Assembly: GCF_014202035.1 (NCBI RefSeq)
Contig: NZ_JACHFR010000002.1
Span: forward strand, 186,001 to 250,000
DNA length: 64,000 nucleotides
Reading direction: 5' to 3'
Source: Treponema rectale
Lineage (GTDB): Bacteria > Spirochaetota > Spirochaetia > Treponematales > Treponemataceae
The position numbers and the translations under genes were made by a program. Under the pieces are notes generated by a model. That model saw only the letters and a program-made list of their open reading frames with translations, made no database searches and was not told where the DNA came from. Below are positions 52,778 to 62,127 of this stretch, piece by piece (positions within the stretch are counted from its first letter, which is position 1; each line of letters opens with the position of its first letter).

Positions 52778-52860
52778 ATACCGGAATCAAGCTTGCGAGT
52801 GCCGCAGCAAGCGCCGGTATGCCTGAGTGCAGGACACTCTTGAGTGTTAGGGCACTCAGG
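52777..52860. repeat. Two strong hairpins between the pheS end copies
   Basis: CATACCGG (52777-52784) pairs with CCGGTATG (52814-52821), with inner GCTTGC/GCAAGC. CCTGAGTGC (52822-52830) pairs with GCACTCAGG (52852-52860), with inner ACACTC/GAGTGT. The segment is non-coding and GC-richer than its surroundings. Confidence 0.65.
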
Positions 52861-52866
52861 GTTATC

Positions 52867-54426
52867 CTAGAATTTAGCCTTTCTTAAACGTACACGTTCT
52901 ATATCTTCACAGAACAACTCCCTCAGGTCATTCAATCCAAGGGCCATAAGTGCCATACGGTCAATACCGATACCCCATGCAAGAACAGGAACATCAATTC
53001 CCATAGCCTTTGTAACTTCAGGACGGAAAATACCAGAACCACCAAGTTCAAACCAGCCAAGTTTAGGATGCTTAATATGAACTTCAATAGAAGGTTCTGT
53101 AAACGGGAAGTATCCAGGAACATATTTTACTTCTTCAGCCCCTGCAATTTCCGTAGCAAACATCTTAAGCATACCAAGAAGATTGCGAAGATTTGCATCT
53201 TCACCAAGAATAATTCCCTCTGTCTGATAAAAGTCACTTAAGTGAGTTGCATCTACCTTATCATAGCGGAAACAGCGTGCAATACCAAAGTATTTACCTG
53301 GAATTTCTGCCTTATGAAGCTGATGTGCAGAAAGAACAGTACCCTGAGAACGCATAATCAGACGACGGGTAAACTCATGATCAAAGTTATAGTTCCATCC
53401 GCGGCTTCCTGTATTACCACCGTCTTTATGAACGGCAGCTACGTTGCTCAAATATGGTTCTTCAATTTCTTTAGCATGTGTCGGATATTTCAAGCGGTAA
53501 ACATCATGAATATCACGGGCTGCATGGAACTGAGGCATAAAGAGGGCATCTCCGTTCCAGAATTCTGTTTCTACAAGCGGACCGTCAAATTCCTGAAATC
53601 CAAGAGAACAAAGCTTGTCTTTTACACTCTCAAGAAACTGAACATAAGGATTTGTACGTCCAGGAATAATACGTGCCGGCGGAATTGAAATATTATATCC
53701 GCGGAAAGTACCCTTTTTCCATTCACCGCTTGCAAGCATTGAAGGAGTAATTTCTCCGATTTCATTACCTGTAATTCCGGCAGACTTAAGGGCATCCACA
53801 ACTTCCTTAAATGCCTGTGTAAGTTTATATGCTACAGTTTCACGTTCAATAGTTTTAAACGGAGTTTCCGAAATTCCGCGTTTCTTTGTAAGCCCTGACA
53901 TAACCTCAAGTTCTTCTTTACTGAGGTTTGCAGCATCAAGCTGACCGTTTTCTGCTTTAGAAGCTTTTTCAATAAGAGCCTTTGCTACTGTAAAGCGGGC
54001 AGGAAGTTCTTTTCCGGTATATTCAGCTTTTTTTTCTGAATTCATAGAAAGAACACCGTCTTTACTTAAAGGACCAAATGCAGATCCAACATCTTTATTT
54101 TCTATATTAAGAGCTGCTGCAATTTCTGGAAGTGTTTTTGCACCATTAGCCTTAAGATAATCAACAATTCTCTCTTCTGCAAAACCTTCACTTAAAACTT
54201 TTCTACCAAAATCAGTAATTTCATAATAAGTTTTTGGAGTGCGGCTTACTTCTGAAAGCAGTTCCTTTCCAGAAAGCCAACTGAATGCCTGATTTGCATG
54301 ACCTTCCTTATAACCAAGATCCTTCTGAAGTTTTGCCGATGTAAGTTCATCATTAAGTCCGTATTTCAAAAGAACCTTTGTTTCCAGCGGATGAAGGTTT
54401 TTAATCAAGTTTTTAACATCAATCAT
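52867..54426 (-). CDS. pheS: Phenylalanine-tRNA ligase alpha subunit (long type)
   Basis: The 519-aa protein is the long archaeal/eukaryotic-type PheS also found in spirochaetes. N-terminal winged-helix domains (about 1-150, with KDLGYKEGHANQAFSWL and YEITDFGRKVLSEGF) come before the class II catalytic core. The core motifs include GFQEFDGPLVETEFWNGDALFMPQ, HPARDIHDVY-type ARDIHDVYRLKYP, TRRLIMRSQGTVLSAHQL (motif 2 area) and GIGIDRMALMALGLNDLR (motif 3). It charges tRNA-Phe with PheT, which is not adjacent here. AAGGA precedes the ATG. Confidence 0.93.
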   Translation of the reverse strand: MIDVKNLIKNLHPLETKVLLKYGLNDELTSAKLQKDLGYKEGHANQAFSWLSGKELLSEVSRTPKTYYEITDFGRKVLSEGFAEERIVDYLKANGAKTLPEIAAALNIENKDVGSAFGPLSKDGVLSMNSEKKAEYTGKELPARFTVAKALIEKASKAENGQLDAANLSKEELEVMSGLTKKRGISETPFKTIERETVAYKLTQAFKEVVDALKSAGITGNEIGEITPSMLASGEWKKGTFRGYNISIPPARIIPGRTNPYVQFLESVKDKLCSLGFQEFDGPLVETEFWNGDALFMPQFHAARDIHDVYRLKYPTHAKEIEEPYLSNVAAVHKDGGNTGSRGWNYNFDHEFTRRLIMRSQGTVLSAHQLHKAEIPGKYFGIARCFRYDKVDATHLSDFYQTEGIILGEDANLRNLLGMLKMFATEIAGAEEVKYVPGYFPFTEPSIEVHIKHPKLGWFELGGSGIFRPEVTKAMGIDVPVLAWGIGIDRMALMALGLNDLRELFCEDIERVRLRKAKF

Positions 54427-54440
54427 TTTTATTTATCCTT

Positions 54441-54477
54441 TAAAAAAATAAACGGTGGCTGAGTAATCTCCAAACCA
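54441..54477 (-). terminator. Terminator of the long minus-strand operon
   Basis: ACGGTGG and CCACCGT form a stem on the minus strand, followed by a T-rich tract, between the 137-aa gene and pheS. Confidence 0.7.
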
Positions 54478-54504
54478 CCGTCACTCAGCATAACAGCTGA
54501 AAAA

Positions 54505-54918
54505 TTACCTGGTAAATATTACATACGAACTGTATGTTGCCATTCTCATGCCGCTTTCATTCTTAAAGTACTTGGTTTTATCCTTTCCTTTATAAGAATA
54601 ATGCTTGTATTTATTATCAGCAGCAAAATCTTCATAAACGGCCATGGCAGTATTCATTGCTTCACCCTGGTCATATCCGGCTGCAAGACAAGTGTAATAC
54701 AGACGAACTTCACCAGTAAGCGGAGTATACTCAAGTTCAATCTTCAAAGACTTAGCCTTTGGATGCAAGTCTCCGTATTTATCCTCGATCTGAATTGTCT
54801 GTGTCGAAGTATCTGCATAACTGTCGGAACTTTCAATAAAACCGCTTGAGGCAGACTGAGCAAAAGCTGCAGCAACTACAATCAAACCTACTGAAATCAA
54901 TGTAAGAATCTTTTTCAT
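54505..54918 (-). CDS. Secreted protein, unknown function
   Basis: This 137-aa protein has a signal peptide (KKILTLISVGLIVVAAAFAQ). The mature part contains KAKSLKIELEYTPLTGEVRLYYTCLA and ends GMRMATYSSYVIFTR. No family was recognised. It has a GGAGG site and lies 15 bases after the 271-aa frame's stop, so it is the last gene of the operon, before a terminator. With its neighbour it may be part of an envelope function; this is only positional. Confidence 0.55.
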   Translation of the reverse strand: MKKILTLISVGLIVVAAAFAQSASSGFIESSDSYADTSTQTIQIEDKYGDLHPKAKSLKIELEYTPLTGEVRLYYTCLAAGYDQGEAMNTAMAVYEDFAADNKYKHYSYKGKDKTKYFKNESGMRMATYSSYVIFTR

Positions 54919-54933
54919 AAGAGCCTCCTTAAC

Positions 54934-55704
54934 TTAATAGTAGTTGTATGAAACTATTCTATCAGTTTCCAGGAAAAAATCAAGGTCAACAACATATTGA
55001 CCGCTACTTATATAAATACGCGGATCCCTGATAAGTAACACTTTTCCTGAAATTTCTTTTGGTTTATTTTTAATGTAAATTCTCCAGTAATCCCTTACGG
55101 CATTTTTTGCCGCTTCCGATACCGCATCCTGTATTCCCTTAAAGCCGTCCTGAACACTACCGGTCCCCTTTCCGTGAATATGGGGATGAACTATAGATGT
55201 CCAGGCTTTATAATTGCGCTTCTGACTTTCCGTACGGTTACAGTAAACCCAGCACACAAGCCGGTCTTCCTCAACTTTAGGGCTATTGAACGTAAGCTGA
55301 TTAACATCTTTATTAAAAGGAACCAGCTGGTTGAATTCCCAGTATTCATCCACCCTGCGGGTTTTATCATAAGGTGTATATTCAAAAGACCAGCCGTCCA
55401 GCATTCCGGCAATCAAAAAAGGAGAAATTTCTTTAGTACGATCAATGGCAAAATCAAATTTCTGATGAAAAATCTTTTCTTTAAGGTTTTGTTCTTTTAA
55501 TGCAGCACTTTCCGATTCTTTTTCCGCTTCCGCTTCTGTTTCTGTTTCTGCCGTTTCAGACTCTGATTCAGAAAAAACTCCGGGGAAAGGATCTAAATCT
55601 GCCCAAACCTGAATCCTTAACTGATCAATCTGGGACGGTGCCTGTGAAAATACTGAAAAAGCGGAAAAAACTAAAATTATTAACGGAAGTAAGCGTCTTT
55701 CCAT
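54934..55704 (-). CDS. Secreted protein with acidic repeat, unknown function
   Basis: This 256-aa protein starts MERRLLPLIILVFSAFSVFSQ (signal peptide). An acidic low-complexity stretch (SESESETAETETEAEAEKES) comes before a mixed alpha-beta domain with WSFEYTPYDKTRRVDEYWEF and a C-terminal beta-region. It overlaps the rhomboid gene by 25 bases in another frame, so translation is probably coupled. No family was recognised. The start at 55704 is chosen for the signal peptide. Confidence 0.55.
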   Translation of the reverse strand: MERRLLPLIILVFSAFSVFSQAPSQIDQLRIQVWADLDPFPGVFSESESETAETETEAEAEKESESAALKEQNLKEKIFHQKFDFAIDRTKEISPFLIAGMLDGWSFEYTPYDKTRRVDEYWEFNQLVPFNKDVNQLTFNSPKVEEDRLVCWVYCNRTESQKRNYKAWTSIVHPHIHGKGTGSVQDGFKGIQDAVSEAAKNAVRDYWRIYIKNKPKEISGKVLLIRDPRIYISSGQYVVDLDFFLETDRIVSYNYY

Positions 55705-56342
55705 ATACGTATCGGGTGAACTCCCATTCTTACCAAAAGATAAAGCCACGCCAATATAAAGCCCACCAAATGTGTAAGATGAGCCACATTATCTCCAGCC
55801 CTGAAGTTAAACTGACTTAAAAATTCGATAACTGCATAACCAAGAACAAGAAGAGGTGCCGGGACAGGAATGATTCCCCAGATAAAAATCCTGTTTCTTG
55901 GAAAAATTACTGCATAGGCAAATAATACTGCATAAATGGCACCGCTGGCTCCCATAAGCCAGACATACTGTAATCCTGTATTTGCATAAACGATAATAGA
56001 AATTATTCCGTCTAAAGTTCCGCAAAAAATATAAAAAAGAAGGAATTCTCTGGAACCAATGGCTTTTTCTACCGCATAACCAAAACACAAAAGACCTATC
56101 ATATTGAAAACAAGATGGGTTATGTTTGCATGAACAAACATGTAAGTAAACGGCTGCCAGTAAAAATTAAAAATACGCATTATGATATAATTCGCACTGA
56201 AAATATGGGTTATATCAAATGGAATTCCCTTTACAATAAAACGCAAACCCAAAGTACCTGCAAGATAAACAATGACATTTATTCCTATAAGATACAGCGT
56301 TACATTAGAAAAAGTATATTTAAATGGTTTTCTTAAAAACAT
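55680..56342 (-). CDS. Rhomboid-family intramembrane serine protease
   Basis: This roughly 220-aa protein has six transmembrane helices. The catalytic Ser lies in LMGASGAIYAVLFAYAV and the His in DNVAHLTHLVGFILAWLY. QPFTYMFVHANITHLVFNM in the second helix is also a rhomboid hallmark. It cleaves other membrane proteins within the bilayer. The start at 56342 is chosen because the upstream GGDEF gene stops five bases earlier. Confidence 0.88.
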   Translation of the reverse strand: MFLRKPFKYTFSNVTLYLIGINVIVYLAGTLGLRFIVKGIPFDITHIFSANYIIMRIFNFYWQPFTYMFVHANITHLVFNMIGLLCFGYAVEKAIGSREFLLFYIFCGTLDGIISIIVYANTGLQYVWLMGASGAIYAVLFAYAVIFPRNRIFIWGIIPVPAPLLVLGYAVIEFLSQFNFRAGDNVAHLTHLVGFILAWLYLLVRMGVHPIRIWKDAYFR

Positions 56343-56346
56343 AGCT

Positions 56347-57489
56347 TTAATTAAAAACTGATTCGTCAGCAAATGTTACACGGTTACGTCCGTTTCTTTT
56401 TGACACATAAAGTGCTTTATCTGCCTGATCTACAAAGGCTTTTGCCGAAGTTACCGGATTATAAGTCATAGAAAGTTCAGAAACTCCGCAAGAAATCGTT
56501 ACTTTCATATGCTGATTTTCGTAGAAAAAATCATTTTCTTCTATTTTTGAACGAATTCGTTCTGCTATCTCAAGCGCCTCTTCTTTTTTTGACCCCGGAA
56601 GCATAACCGTAAACTCTTCACCGCCATATCGGGCAGCCATATCTGTAGGACCGATATTTTCGCTGATTATTCTTGCAACTTCCTGAAGAACATAATCTCC
56701 GCAGGCATGTCCGTAGTTATCGTTAAACTTCTTAAAAAAGTCGATATCAAACATAAGAACACTTAAATGTTCATTTCGAAGATAAGCTGCATCAATTTTA
56801 TCTGTAAGAATATTGAAGAAATAATATTTAAGTTTAAGCCTGGTCATCATATCTGTAGAAGACTGTTCTACAAGAGATGCATTATTAACTGCTACAGAAG
56901 CAAGAGATGCTATATTAAATAATTCCTCTTTTTCGTAATCACTGTATGCTGCATCTTCATCACCAATTGCAAGCCGCTCTCCAAGAACAAGATACCCGTT
57001 TACACGATTTTTAAGAACAAGAGGAACAACTATTGAAGGATTAAGGGAAGACATCATTTTGAATTCTTCTGTCTTTTTTACAGCTGAATTCATTTCTTTT
57101 AATTCAAATGGAATCCTGAAAAAAGAGGTCTGCTCATAAAATTCAGAATCCATTGCAATTTCGTACTTTATTGAAGAATCTGGCTCTAATCCTGTAAAAT
57201 TCGTATCCAGAGTAAGCTTTTCTGTTTCTATTCCTGGTTTTATAAAAAGACCTACACCATTTACACGCATCTGTGCCATAACAATGTAGAAAATCGATTC
57301 GATAAGTTTATCAAGTTCCAGAGTAGAACAAAGAGAACGGCTGATTTCAAGAAGCTGCTGTAAATCGTAAACCTGCTTTTCATACATAGGAATTGTCATC
57401 TCTTCATCAACAGAAACAACAGGCTGCGGCCTGATATAATGATGAGACGATTTCCTTGAAAAGTTGACACGTTTAGCTTTTCTACCCAT
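56347..57489 (-). CDS. GAF-domain diguanylate cyclase
   Basis: The 380-aa protein has an N-terminal basic region and a GAF-like sensor (about 45-205, with ELDKLIESIFYIVMAQMRVNGVGLF and VNGYLVLGERLAIGDED). A GGDEF domain follows with active-site motif ARYGGEEFTVMLPG, so it should make cyclic di-GMP. Its ATG overlaps the stop of the upstream 525-aa gene (TAATG). No membrane helix is seen, so it is probably cytoplasmic. Confidence 0.88.
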   Translation of the reverse strand: MGRKAKRVNFSRKSSHHYIRPQPVVSVDEEMTIPMYEKQVYDLQQLLEISRSLCSTLELDKLIESIFYIVMAQMRVNGVGLFIKPGIETEKLTLDTNFTGLEPDSSIKYEIAMDSEFYEQTSFFRIPFELKEMNSAVKKTEEFKMMSSLNPSIVVPLVLKNRVNGYLVLGERLAIGDEDAAYSDYEKEELFNIASLASVAVNNASLVEQSSTDMMTRLKLKYYFFNILTDKIDAAYLRNEHLSVLMFDIDFFKKFNDNYGHACGDYVLQEVARIISENIGPTDMAARYGGEEFTVMLPGSKKEEALEIAERIRSKIEENDFFYENQHMKVTISCGVSELSMTYNPVTSAKAFVDQADKALYVSKRNGRNRVTFADESVFN

Positions 57490-59066
57490 TATTTTTTCTC
57501 AATGTTACCGATTATAACATAATTCTTCATTATTTCAAGGAACACTTTCCACAGCGGATACTGAACTTCCAGCTGTTCTGCCTTATCCCTGTTTCTTGAA
57601 GAAATCATAAGAACCTTAAGGTTTGTAATGGAATCAGAACTTACCTTTTTGGCCTCTATAACAATATCGGAGAGAATTTTGTTTAACTGAAAAAAATTAT
57701 TTGTTTCATCCTGCAGAAGCTTTTTTACGGCACGATTTACTCCGTCTACCATATCTTTAAGCTTAACCCCAAAAGAACTGTCTTTATGACTGTCATGAAT
57801 CAGCCCCGTAATAAGTGCTTCATCAAATTCACCGCCCCGGAGGAACTTCTTTTCGAATTCAGTAATACGCTCGTAACTATCATTACATGCAAAAACTACG
57901 GCAGAAAAATCTGTTTTATAAGCCGGATTATTAAACAAACCTTCAATAACTATGTCATTAAGAAGCGACTTTATACCGTCTTCATAAAACTGAAATACAA
58001 ATGTCTTGAGCACCTGAAATGGAAGAACCAAGGTAAAGGAAGCCGGCGTACTCTGTTTAAGCTGTGTATTTACTTCATTATTGTAGCCGTGGGTCTGCAT
58101 CATTGCTTTACCGCCAAACAACTCACTTACTTTTGCTATAATCTGTTCATCCTGAATCTCTACTTTCAGACGCTTTTCGTCTACATTAAACCGCTCTTCA
58201 AGGAAATCTGCATATTTCTTACGGTAATTGCCCTCATAAACCGCTTTCTGAGGTACATAATCCGGATCTCTTTTTGCAAGTTTAATCATTGCCAGAAGTG
58301 CATTCTTTGTAAGAACATGACGGAAAATTCCCTGAAGCTTACGGAGATTCTCTTCTATACCGTTGGAACGGCGTTCCGTATAACTTGTACGGTGATAAAG
58401 CTGATAAAGGGCACAAAGGGCATTGTAAACTGCAACGGAAATATCCATGTCCGCAACAACATAATACAGGTCCATAAGTGCAGTCTCTAAAAGATCAATG
58501 GCAATTTCCTGATATTCCGGCGTATATGCGCCTATACTCTGATAATTAGGATCAAAAAGGCGGAGGGTAGAAGTGTAATTATACTTACAGATATCATTCA
58601 GCTGTTTTACCTTATTCATTACAGCTTCAATTTTGGCAAAAGCAGGCGTATTCAGCTGACGGGCAACTTTTTCTACTTCCCTGTGCTCCCCTTCAAGATA
58701 ACGGTTAAGGGATTTAGCTTCCCGGGCTTTTTCTTTACGAACCTCATACGACATATTCTGGATTATGGACTGAGCTTCTGAATCAAATCCCGTAAGAAGC
58801 AACTGTTCCTCAAAGCGGCGGTTTCTTCCGATATCTTCCGTACACATTGTTGAGGAAAGCAAATCATTTATAGGCTTAGTATTAATGCTTAACACACGAA
58901 GGGCTTCAGCAAAATTAGGCTGAACCATTCCGTCTTTATAAAATCCGGGAGCAATAATTTTAAGGTCATTCTCCAGTTTACGCTTCTCCTGGCGTTTTTT
59001 TACTTCAGGTGATGAGGCTTGAAATATTGACTGAAAAAATTCAATAACACTCTGAATGAATGACAT
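57489..59066 (-). CDS. Conserved spirochaetal protein, unknown function
   Basis: This 525-aa protein is mostly alpha-helical, with an N-terminal amphipathic segment (FIQSVIEFFQSIFQ) and basic stretches. It has no signal peptide and no recognised catalytic motif. Landmarks are AREAKSLNRYLEGEHREVEKVARQL and FTLVLPFQVLKTFVFQFYEDG. It lies in the operon between dusB and the GGDEF gene, overlapping the latter by one base, which hints at a linked envelope or signalling role. The function is unknown. Confidence 0.6.
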   Translation of the reverse strand: MSFIQSVIEFFQSIFQASSPEVKKRQEKRKLENDLKIIAPGFYKDGMVQPNFAEALRVLSINTKPINDLLSSTMCTEDIGRNRRFEEQLLLTGFDSEAQSIIQNMSYEVRKEKAREAKSLNRYLEGEHREVEKVARQLNTPAFAKIEAVMNKVKQLNDICKYNYTSTLRLFDPNYQSIGAYTPEYQEIAIDLLETALMDLYYVVADMDISVAVYNALCALYQLYHRTSYTERRSNGIEENLRKLQGIFRHVLTKNALLAMIKLAKRDPDYVPQKAVYEGNYRKKYADFLEERFNVDEKRLKVEIQDEQIIAKVSELFGGKAMMQTHGYNNEVNTQLKQSTPASFTLVLPFQVLKTFVFQFYEDGIKSLLNDIVIEGLFNNPAYKTDFSAVVFACNDSYERITEFEKKFLRGGEFDEALITGLIHDSHKDSSFGVKLKDMVDGVNRAVKKLLQDETNNFFQLNKILSDIVIEAKKVSSDSITNLKVLMISSRNRDKAEQLEVQYPLWKVFLEIMKNYVIIGNIEKK

Positions 59067-59103
59067 AAAGTTATTCTAGTAAATAAAAAAAATTATGTCG
59101 ACC

Positions 59104-60117
59104 TTAAGACAGGTAATCTGCAAAAATCTGTTTATATTCTGCAGCAGTCTGGGCTTCTACAATCTGACGGCGAAGTTTTGCCCCCCCCTGAATTCCTGAA
59201 CTGTAGGCACAGAACTTTTTCCGCATCTGAAGGCAGGCTGATTTTTCTCCAAAATCTTCTATATTCAATTCAAGTTCCCTGAATCCTGCACGAATCCTTT
59301 CCTGTACGCTTTCCTGTACATATTCACCAGTTGTCAGGTAATCTACAGTACGCTTAAACAGAAACGGATCTCCCATTGCACCACGGGCAAACATTACTCC
59401 GTCAACACCAGTTTCTTCCAGCATCTGCCTTGCCGTTTCAGGAGTATTAGCATCACCGGAACCAAACACAGGTATCCTTCCGTTTACAAATTCAACCAGC
59501 TGTCTCTGAATATTCCAGTCAGAATGACCGGCATACCCCTGAGCTTTTGTCCTTGCATGAATCGTAATTGCATCAGCACCGGCACTTAAAGCAGCTTCCG
59601 CACACTCTTTCCATGTAATGTGGGAAGAATCCCAGCCGCTGCGGATTTTTATGGTAACAGGAACGTTTCCCCGTTCAGGATGTTCTGCCCCATATTCAGC
59701 ACAGGAGTCTTTTACGGATTTTACTATTGAATAAAGCCTGTCAGGTTCTTTTGTAAGCATGCTGCCTGCTCCGGATTTAATAATCTTAGGAACTGGACAG
59801 CCGCCGTTTATATCTATTGTATCACAGTCAGTTTTTTCAAGGACGAGTTTTGTTCCCCGAAACATTACGTCGGCATTTCCACCGAAAATCTGTACGGAAT
59901 ACTTTTTTTCTGCAGGAGAACGGCGCATAAGGCTCTCTGTTTTATCTGAACCTCTGGTCAAAGCTTCCGCACTTACCATTTCTGTTGTACAGAAAGCCGC
60001 TCCGTATTCAACACAAAGGGTTCTGAAGGCCCTGTCGCTATAACCTGCTATAGGAGCCAGAAAAATATTACCTTCCAGCTCAACTCCGCCGATTTTTACC
60101 GGATGATATAAAGCCAT
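59104..60117 (-). CDS. dusB: tRNA-dihydrouridine synthase (DusB type)
   Basis: This 337-aa TIM-barrel flavoprotein starts VKIGGVELEGNIFLAPIAGYSD, the FMN-binding opening of the DUS family. The active-site motif NGGCPVPKIIKSGAGSML holds the catalytic Cys. FGSGDANTPETARQMLEETGVDGVMFARGAMGDPFLF is the phosphate-binding end. It reduces uridine in the tRNA D-loop. The gene starts three bases after tatD and continues the operon. Confidence 0.9.
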   Translation of the reverse strand: MALYHPVKIGGVELEGNIFLAPIAGYSDRAFRTLCVEYGAAFCTTEMVSAEALTRGSDKTESLMRRSPAEKKYSVQIFGGNADVMFRGTKLVLEKTDCDTIDINGGCPVPKIIKSGAGSMLTKEPDRLYSIVKSVKDSCAEYGAEHPERGNVPVTIKIRSGWDSSHITWKECAEAALSAGADAITIHARTKAQGYAGHSDWNIQRQLVEFVNGRIPVFGSGDANTPETARQMLEETGVDGVMFARGAMGDPFLFKRTVDYLTTGEYVQESVQERIRAGFRELELNIEDFGEKSACLQMRKKFCAYSSGIQGGAKLRRQIVEAQTAAEYKQIFADYLS

Positions 60118-60120
60118 TTA

Positions 60121-60903
60121 TTATTCCGGAAGATTGAATACTTTGCAGCTGTTCTTCCAAAGCTGATCTGCAAGTTTCTCAAGATCTGTTTCAAGCATTT
60201 CTGCAAGGAATTTTGCTGTAGAAGGAAGCATTGCCGGCATTGTGCGTTTCTTTTCCCTGAATTCTGCAGGAATCATAAACGGACTTTCTGTTTCAAGAAG
60301 CATTCTGTCTGTAGGAACAGAAAGAACTGTTTCATGAAGATTGCGGGCATTTCTGTAAGTAAGGTTTCCGGCAAAAGAGAAATAAACGTTCAGCCCGGCA
60401 TCAAGACATTTTTTTGCATAGGCACCGTCTTCACTATAGCAGTGGAATATTGCTCCCTTTTCAGGAATCCTGTCTTTGAGAATATCAAAAATATCCTGTC
60501 CTGCTTCACGATTATGAATGATAACAGGAAGATTATGTTTCTGTGCAAGTTCAAGCTGGGTAATAAAAAGCTCTATCTGACTGCGCTTATCACCATACTG
60601 CTTGCAATAATCAAGCCCGGTTTCTCCAATTGCAACAACGTTAGGAAGCTTAACGCTTTCTTCAATTGTCTTTATCCAGTCTGCACCAGGATTTGTAACT
60701 TCAGAAGGACCTACGCCTACTGCATGATAAATACCGGCTTTTGCCTTTAATACAGTATATTCCTTTTTGAAGTCATGAAGACTGTTGTTTATGCTGACGA
60801 TTCTGGTAACTCCGGCACTTTTTGCCTGCTGAATTACGCGAAACTGTTCAATAGGACTATCATAGATTAGGCCTATGTGGGCATGAGTATCAAAAAACTG
60901 CAT
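60121..60903 (-). CDS. tatD: TatD-family metal-dependent hydrolase
   Basis: This 260-aa protein has the TatD metal-binding motifs: FFDTHAHIG at the N terminus, AIGETGLDY near 93, PVIIHNREAG near 127, and IFHCYSEDG near 152. LLETESPF near the end completes the usual set. These proteins are DNases or general metal-dependent hydrolases, acting in DNA repair or quality control. AGGAA precedes the ATG. It is the first gene of the operon that continues to 54505. Confidence 0.9.
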   Translation of the reverse strand: MQFFDTHAHIGLIYDSPIEQFRVIQQAKSAGVTRIVSINNSLHDFKKEYTVLKAKAGIYHAVGVGPSEVTNPGADWIKTIEESVKLPNVVAIGETGLDYCKQYGDKRSQIELFITQLELAQKHNLPVIIHNREAGQDIFDILKDRIPEKGAIFHCYSEDGAYAKKCLDAGLNVYFSFAGNLTYRNARNLHETVLSVPTDRMLLETESPFMIPAEFREKKRTMPAMLPSTAKFLAEMLETDLEKLADQLWKNSCKVFNLPE

Positions 60904-61072
60904 TGCTTATTCCTTAAAAAATTATAGAACTGCCTCAGTACCGTCTGCACAATCATTTACGATACCGAGCCTGATAAAGATCCGATTCAAGTTTTTACTA
61001 CTTTATACCGATAAAATACCATACCCATGCCGCAAAGTCAACGAAAGACTTCATTTGACCTTATCAGCATGC

Positions 61073-61100
61073 TTGTGATATACTCATTCAGTTTTATAAT
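61073..61100 (+). promoter_or_regulatory. Promoter of the M23 peptidase gene
   Basis: TTGTGA (61073-61078) and TATAAT (61095-61100) are separated by 16 bases, 11 bases before the TTG start and overlapping its GGAG site. The resulting transcript leader would be very short. Confidence 0.5.
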
Positions 61101-61111
61101 GGAGTTAAATT

Positions 61112-62122
61112 TTGGCACGTTCTAGAAAATACAGGAAGAGTGATAGGAATTTTATCTCAAAAGTTATATATCATTCAGGTTCTATTTTAAAGAAAACAGG
61201 TCATTTTTTTGTTCGCGTGTTTAAAATTTTTGACCAGAAACTGACCCTTATGATTGTTCCTCATTCCCAGGGAAAAGTCTTTAACCTGCGTACAAACGTA
61301 TTTGCACTGGTTTTAGGAATTCTTGTCGTAACAGGTATTGCAGCATCATTTATATATTTTAACAGAGTAAATCTCGAACTTTACGCAAAAAACAAAACAG
61401 AACACGAAGAGCATCTTGAAACACAGGCAAATCTTGATGAACTGAGAAGTGCAAGCAATGATAACGTACAGGTAATCAAACGCGTACAGAAGACTCTTTC
61501 CCAGTTCTCTCCGCTCAGCGCAAACCAGACTAATCAGATTTCCAGCGCAACTTCAAAAAACAGTGACCTTTCTTCACTTTTTGATACCCAGGACATTACA
61601 TCCGGAACCCTTAAAGAAGTTTCTGACTTACGGCAGGCAACCTCTTATCTCGAAAGCACGATTCAGCCGCTTGAACAGATCGGTAAAATGCTTGAAAACC
61701 AGAATACCCTTTTTACAGACATTCCAAATATATGGCCTATCAAAAACGGTATCGGTCACATTTCCATGAAATTCGGACAGACAATTCATCCTATCAAGCA
61801 GCAGTGGTACATTCACAAAGGTCTCGATTTCAGTACATGGCGTTCCGGCGACCCGGTAGTTGCAACCGCTAACGGACAGATTGTTACTGTCGGATACGAT
61901 GACAGTTTCGGTAACTATATCATCATCAAGCACAAACACGGAATTTATACAAGATATGCCCATCTTTCTACAATAAAAGTTTTCAAAGGTGACAGCGTAA
62001 CACAGGGACAGGTTATCGGAACTATCGGAAACACCGGTATTGTAACAGGACCTCACCTTCATTACGAAGTTCACATCGGTTCTGACGTAGTTGATCCGGC
62101 AAAATACATCAACCTGAAGTAA
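61112..62122 (+). CDS. M23 (LytM-like) cell-wall endopeptidase, membrane anchored
   Basis: The 336-aa protein starts at TTG with GGAG 7 bases upstream. It has a basic cytoplasmic start, one transmembrane helix (FALVLGILVVTGIAASFIYF near 66-86), a coiled-coil region, and a C-terminal LytM domain. Zinc-binding and catalytic residues are seen in WYIHKGLDFS (HxxxD), RYAHLS and GPHLHYEVHI (HxH). It should cut peptidoglycan cross-bridges. The bactofilin gene follows five bases later, the same pairing that shapes the cell wall in other curved or helical bacteria. Confidence 0.9.
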   Translation: MARSRKYRKSDRNFISKVIYHSGSILKKTGHFFVRVFKIFDQKLTLMIVPHSQGKVFNLRTNVFALVLGILVVTGIAASFIYFNRVNLELYAKNKTEHEEHLETQANLDELRSASNDNVQVIKRVQKTLSQFSPLSANQTNQISSATSKNSDLSSLFDTQDITSGTLKEVSDLRQATSYLESTIQPLEQIGKMLENQNTLFTDIPNIWPIKNGIGHISMKFGQTIHPIKQQWYIHKGLDFSTWRSGDPVVATANGQIVTVGYDDSFGNYIIIKHKHGIYTRYAHLSTIKVFKGDSVTQGQVIGTIGNTGIVTGPHLHYEVHIGSDVVDPAKYINLK

Positions 62123-62127
62123 AAAAC

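Noticed and set aside
57786-58490. 234-codon plus-strand frame inside the 525-aa gene
   Set aside because: It is antisense to a gene in a tight operon and reads as low-complexity Cys/Phe/Ile/Lys sequence.
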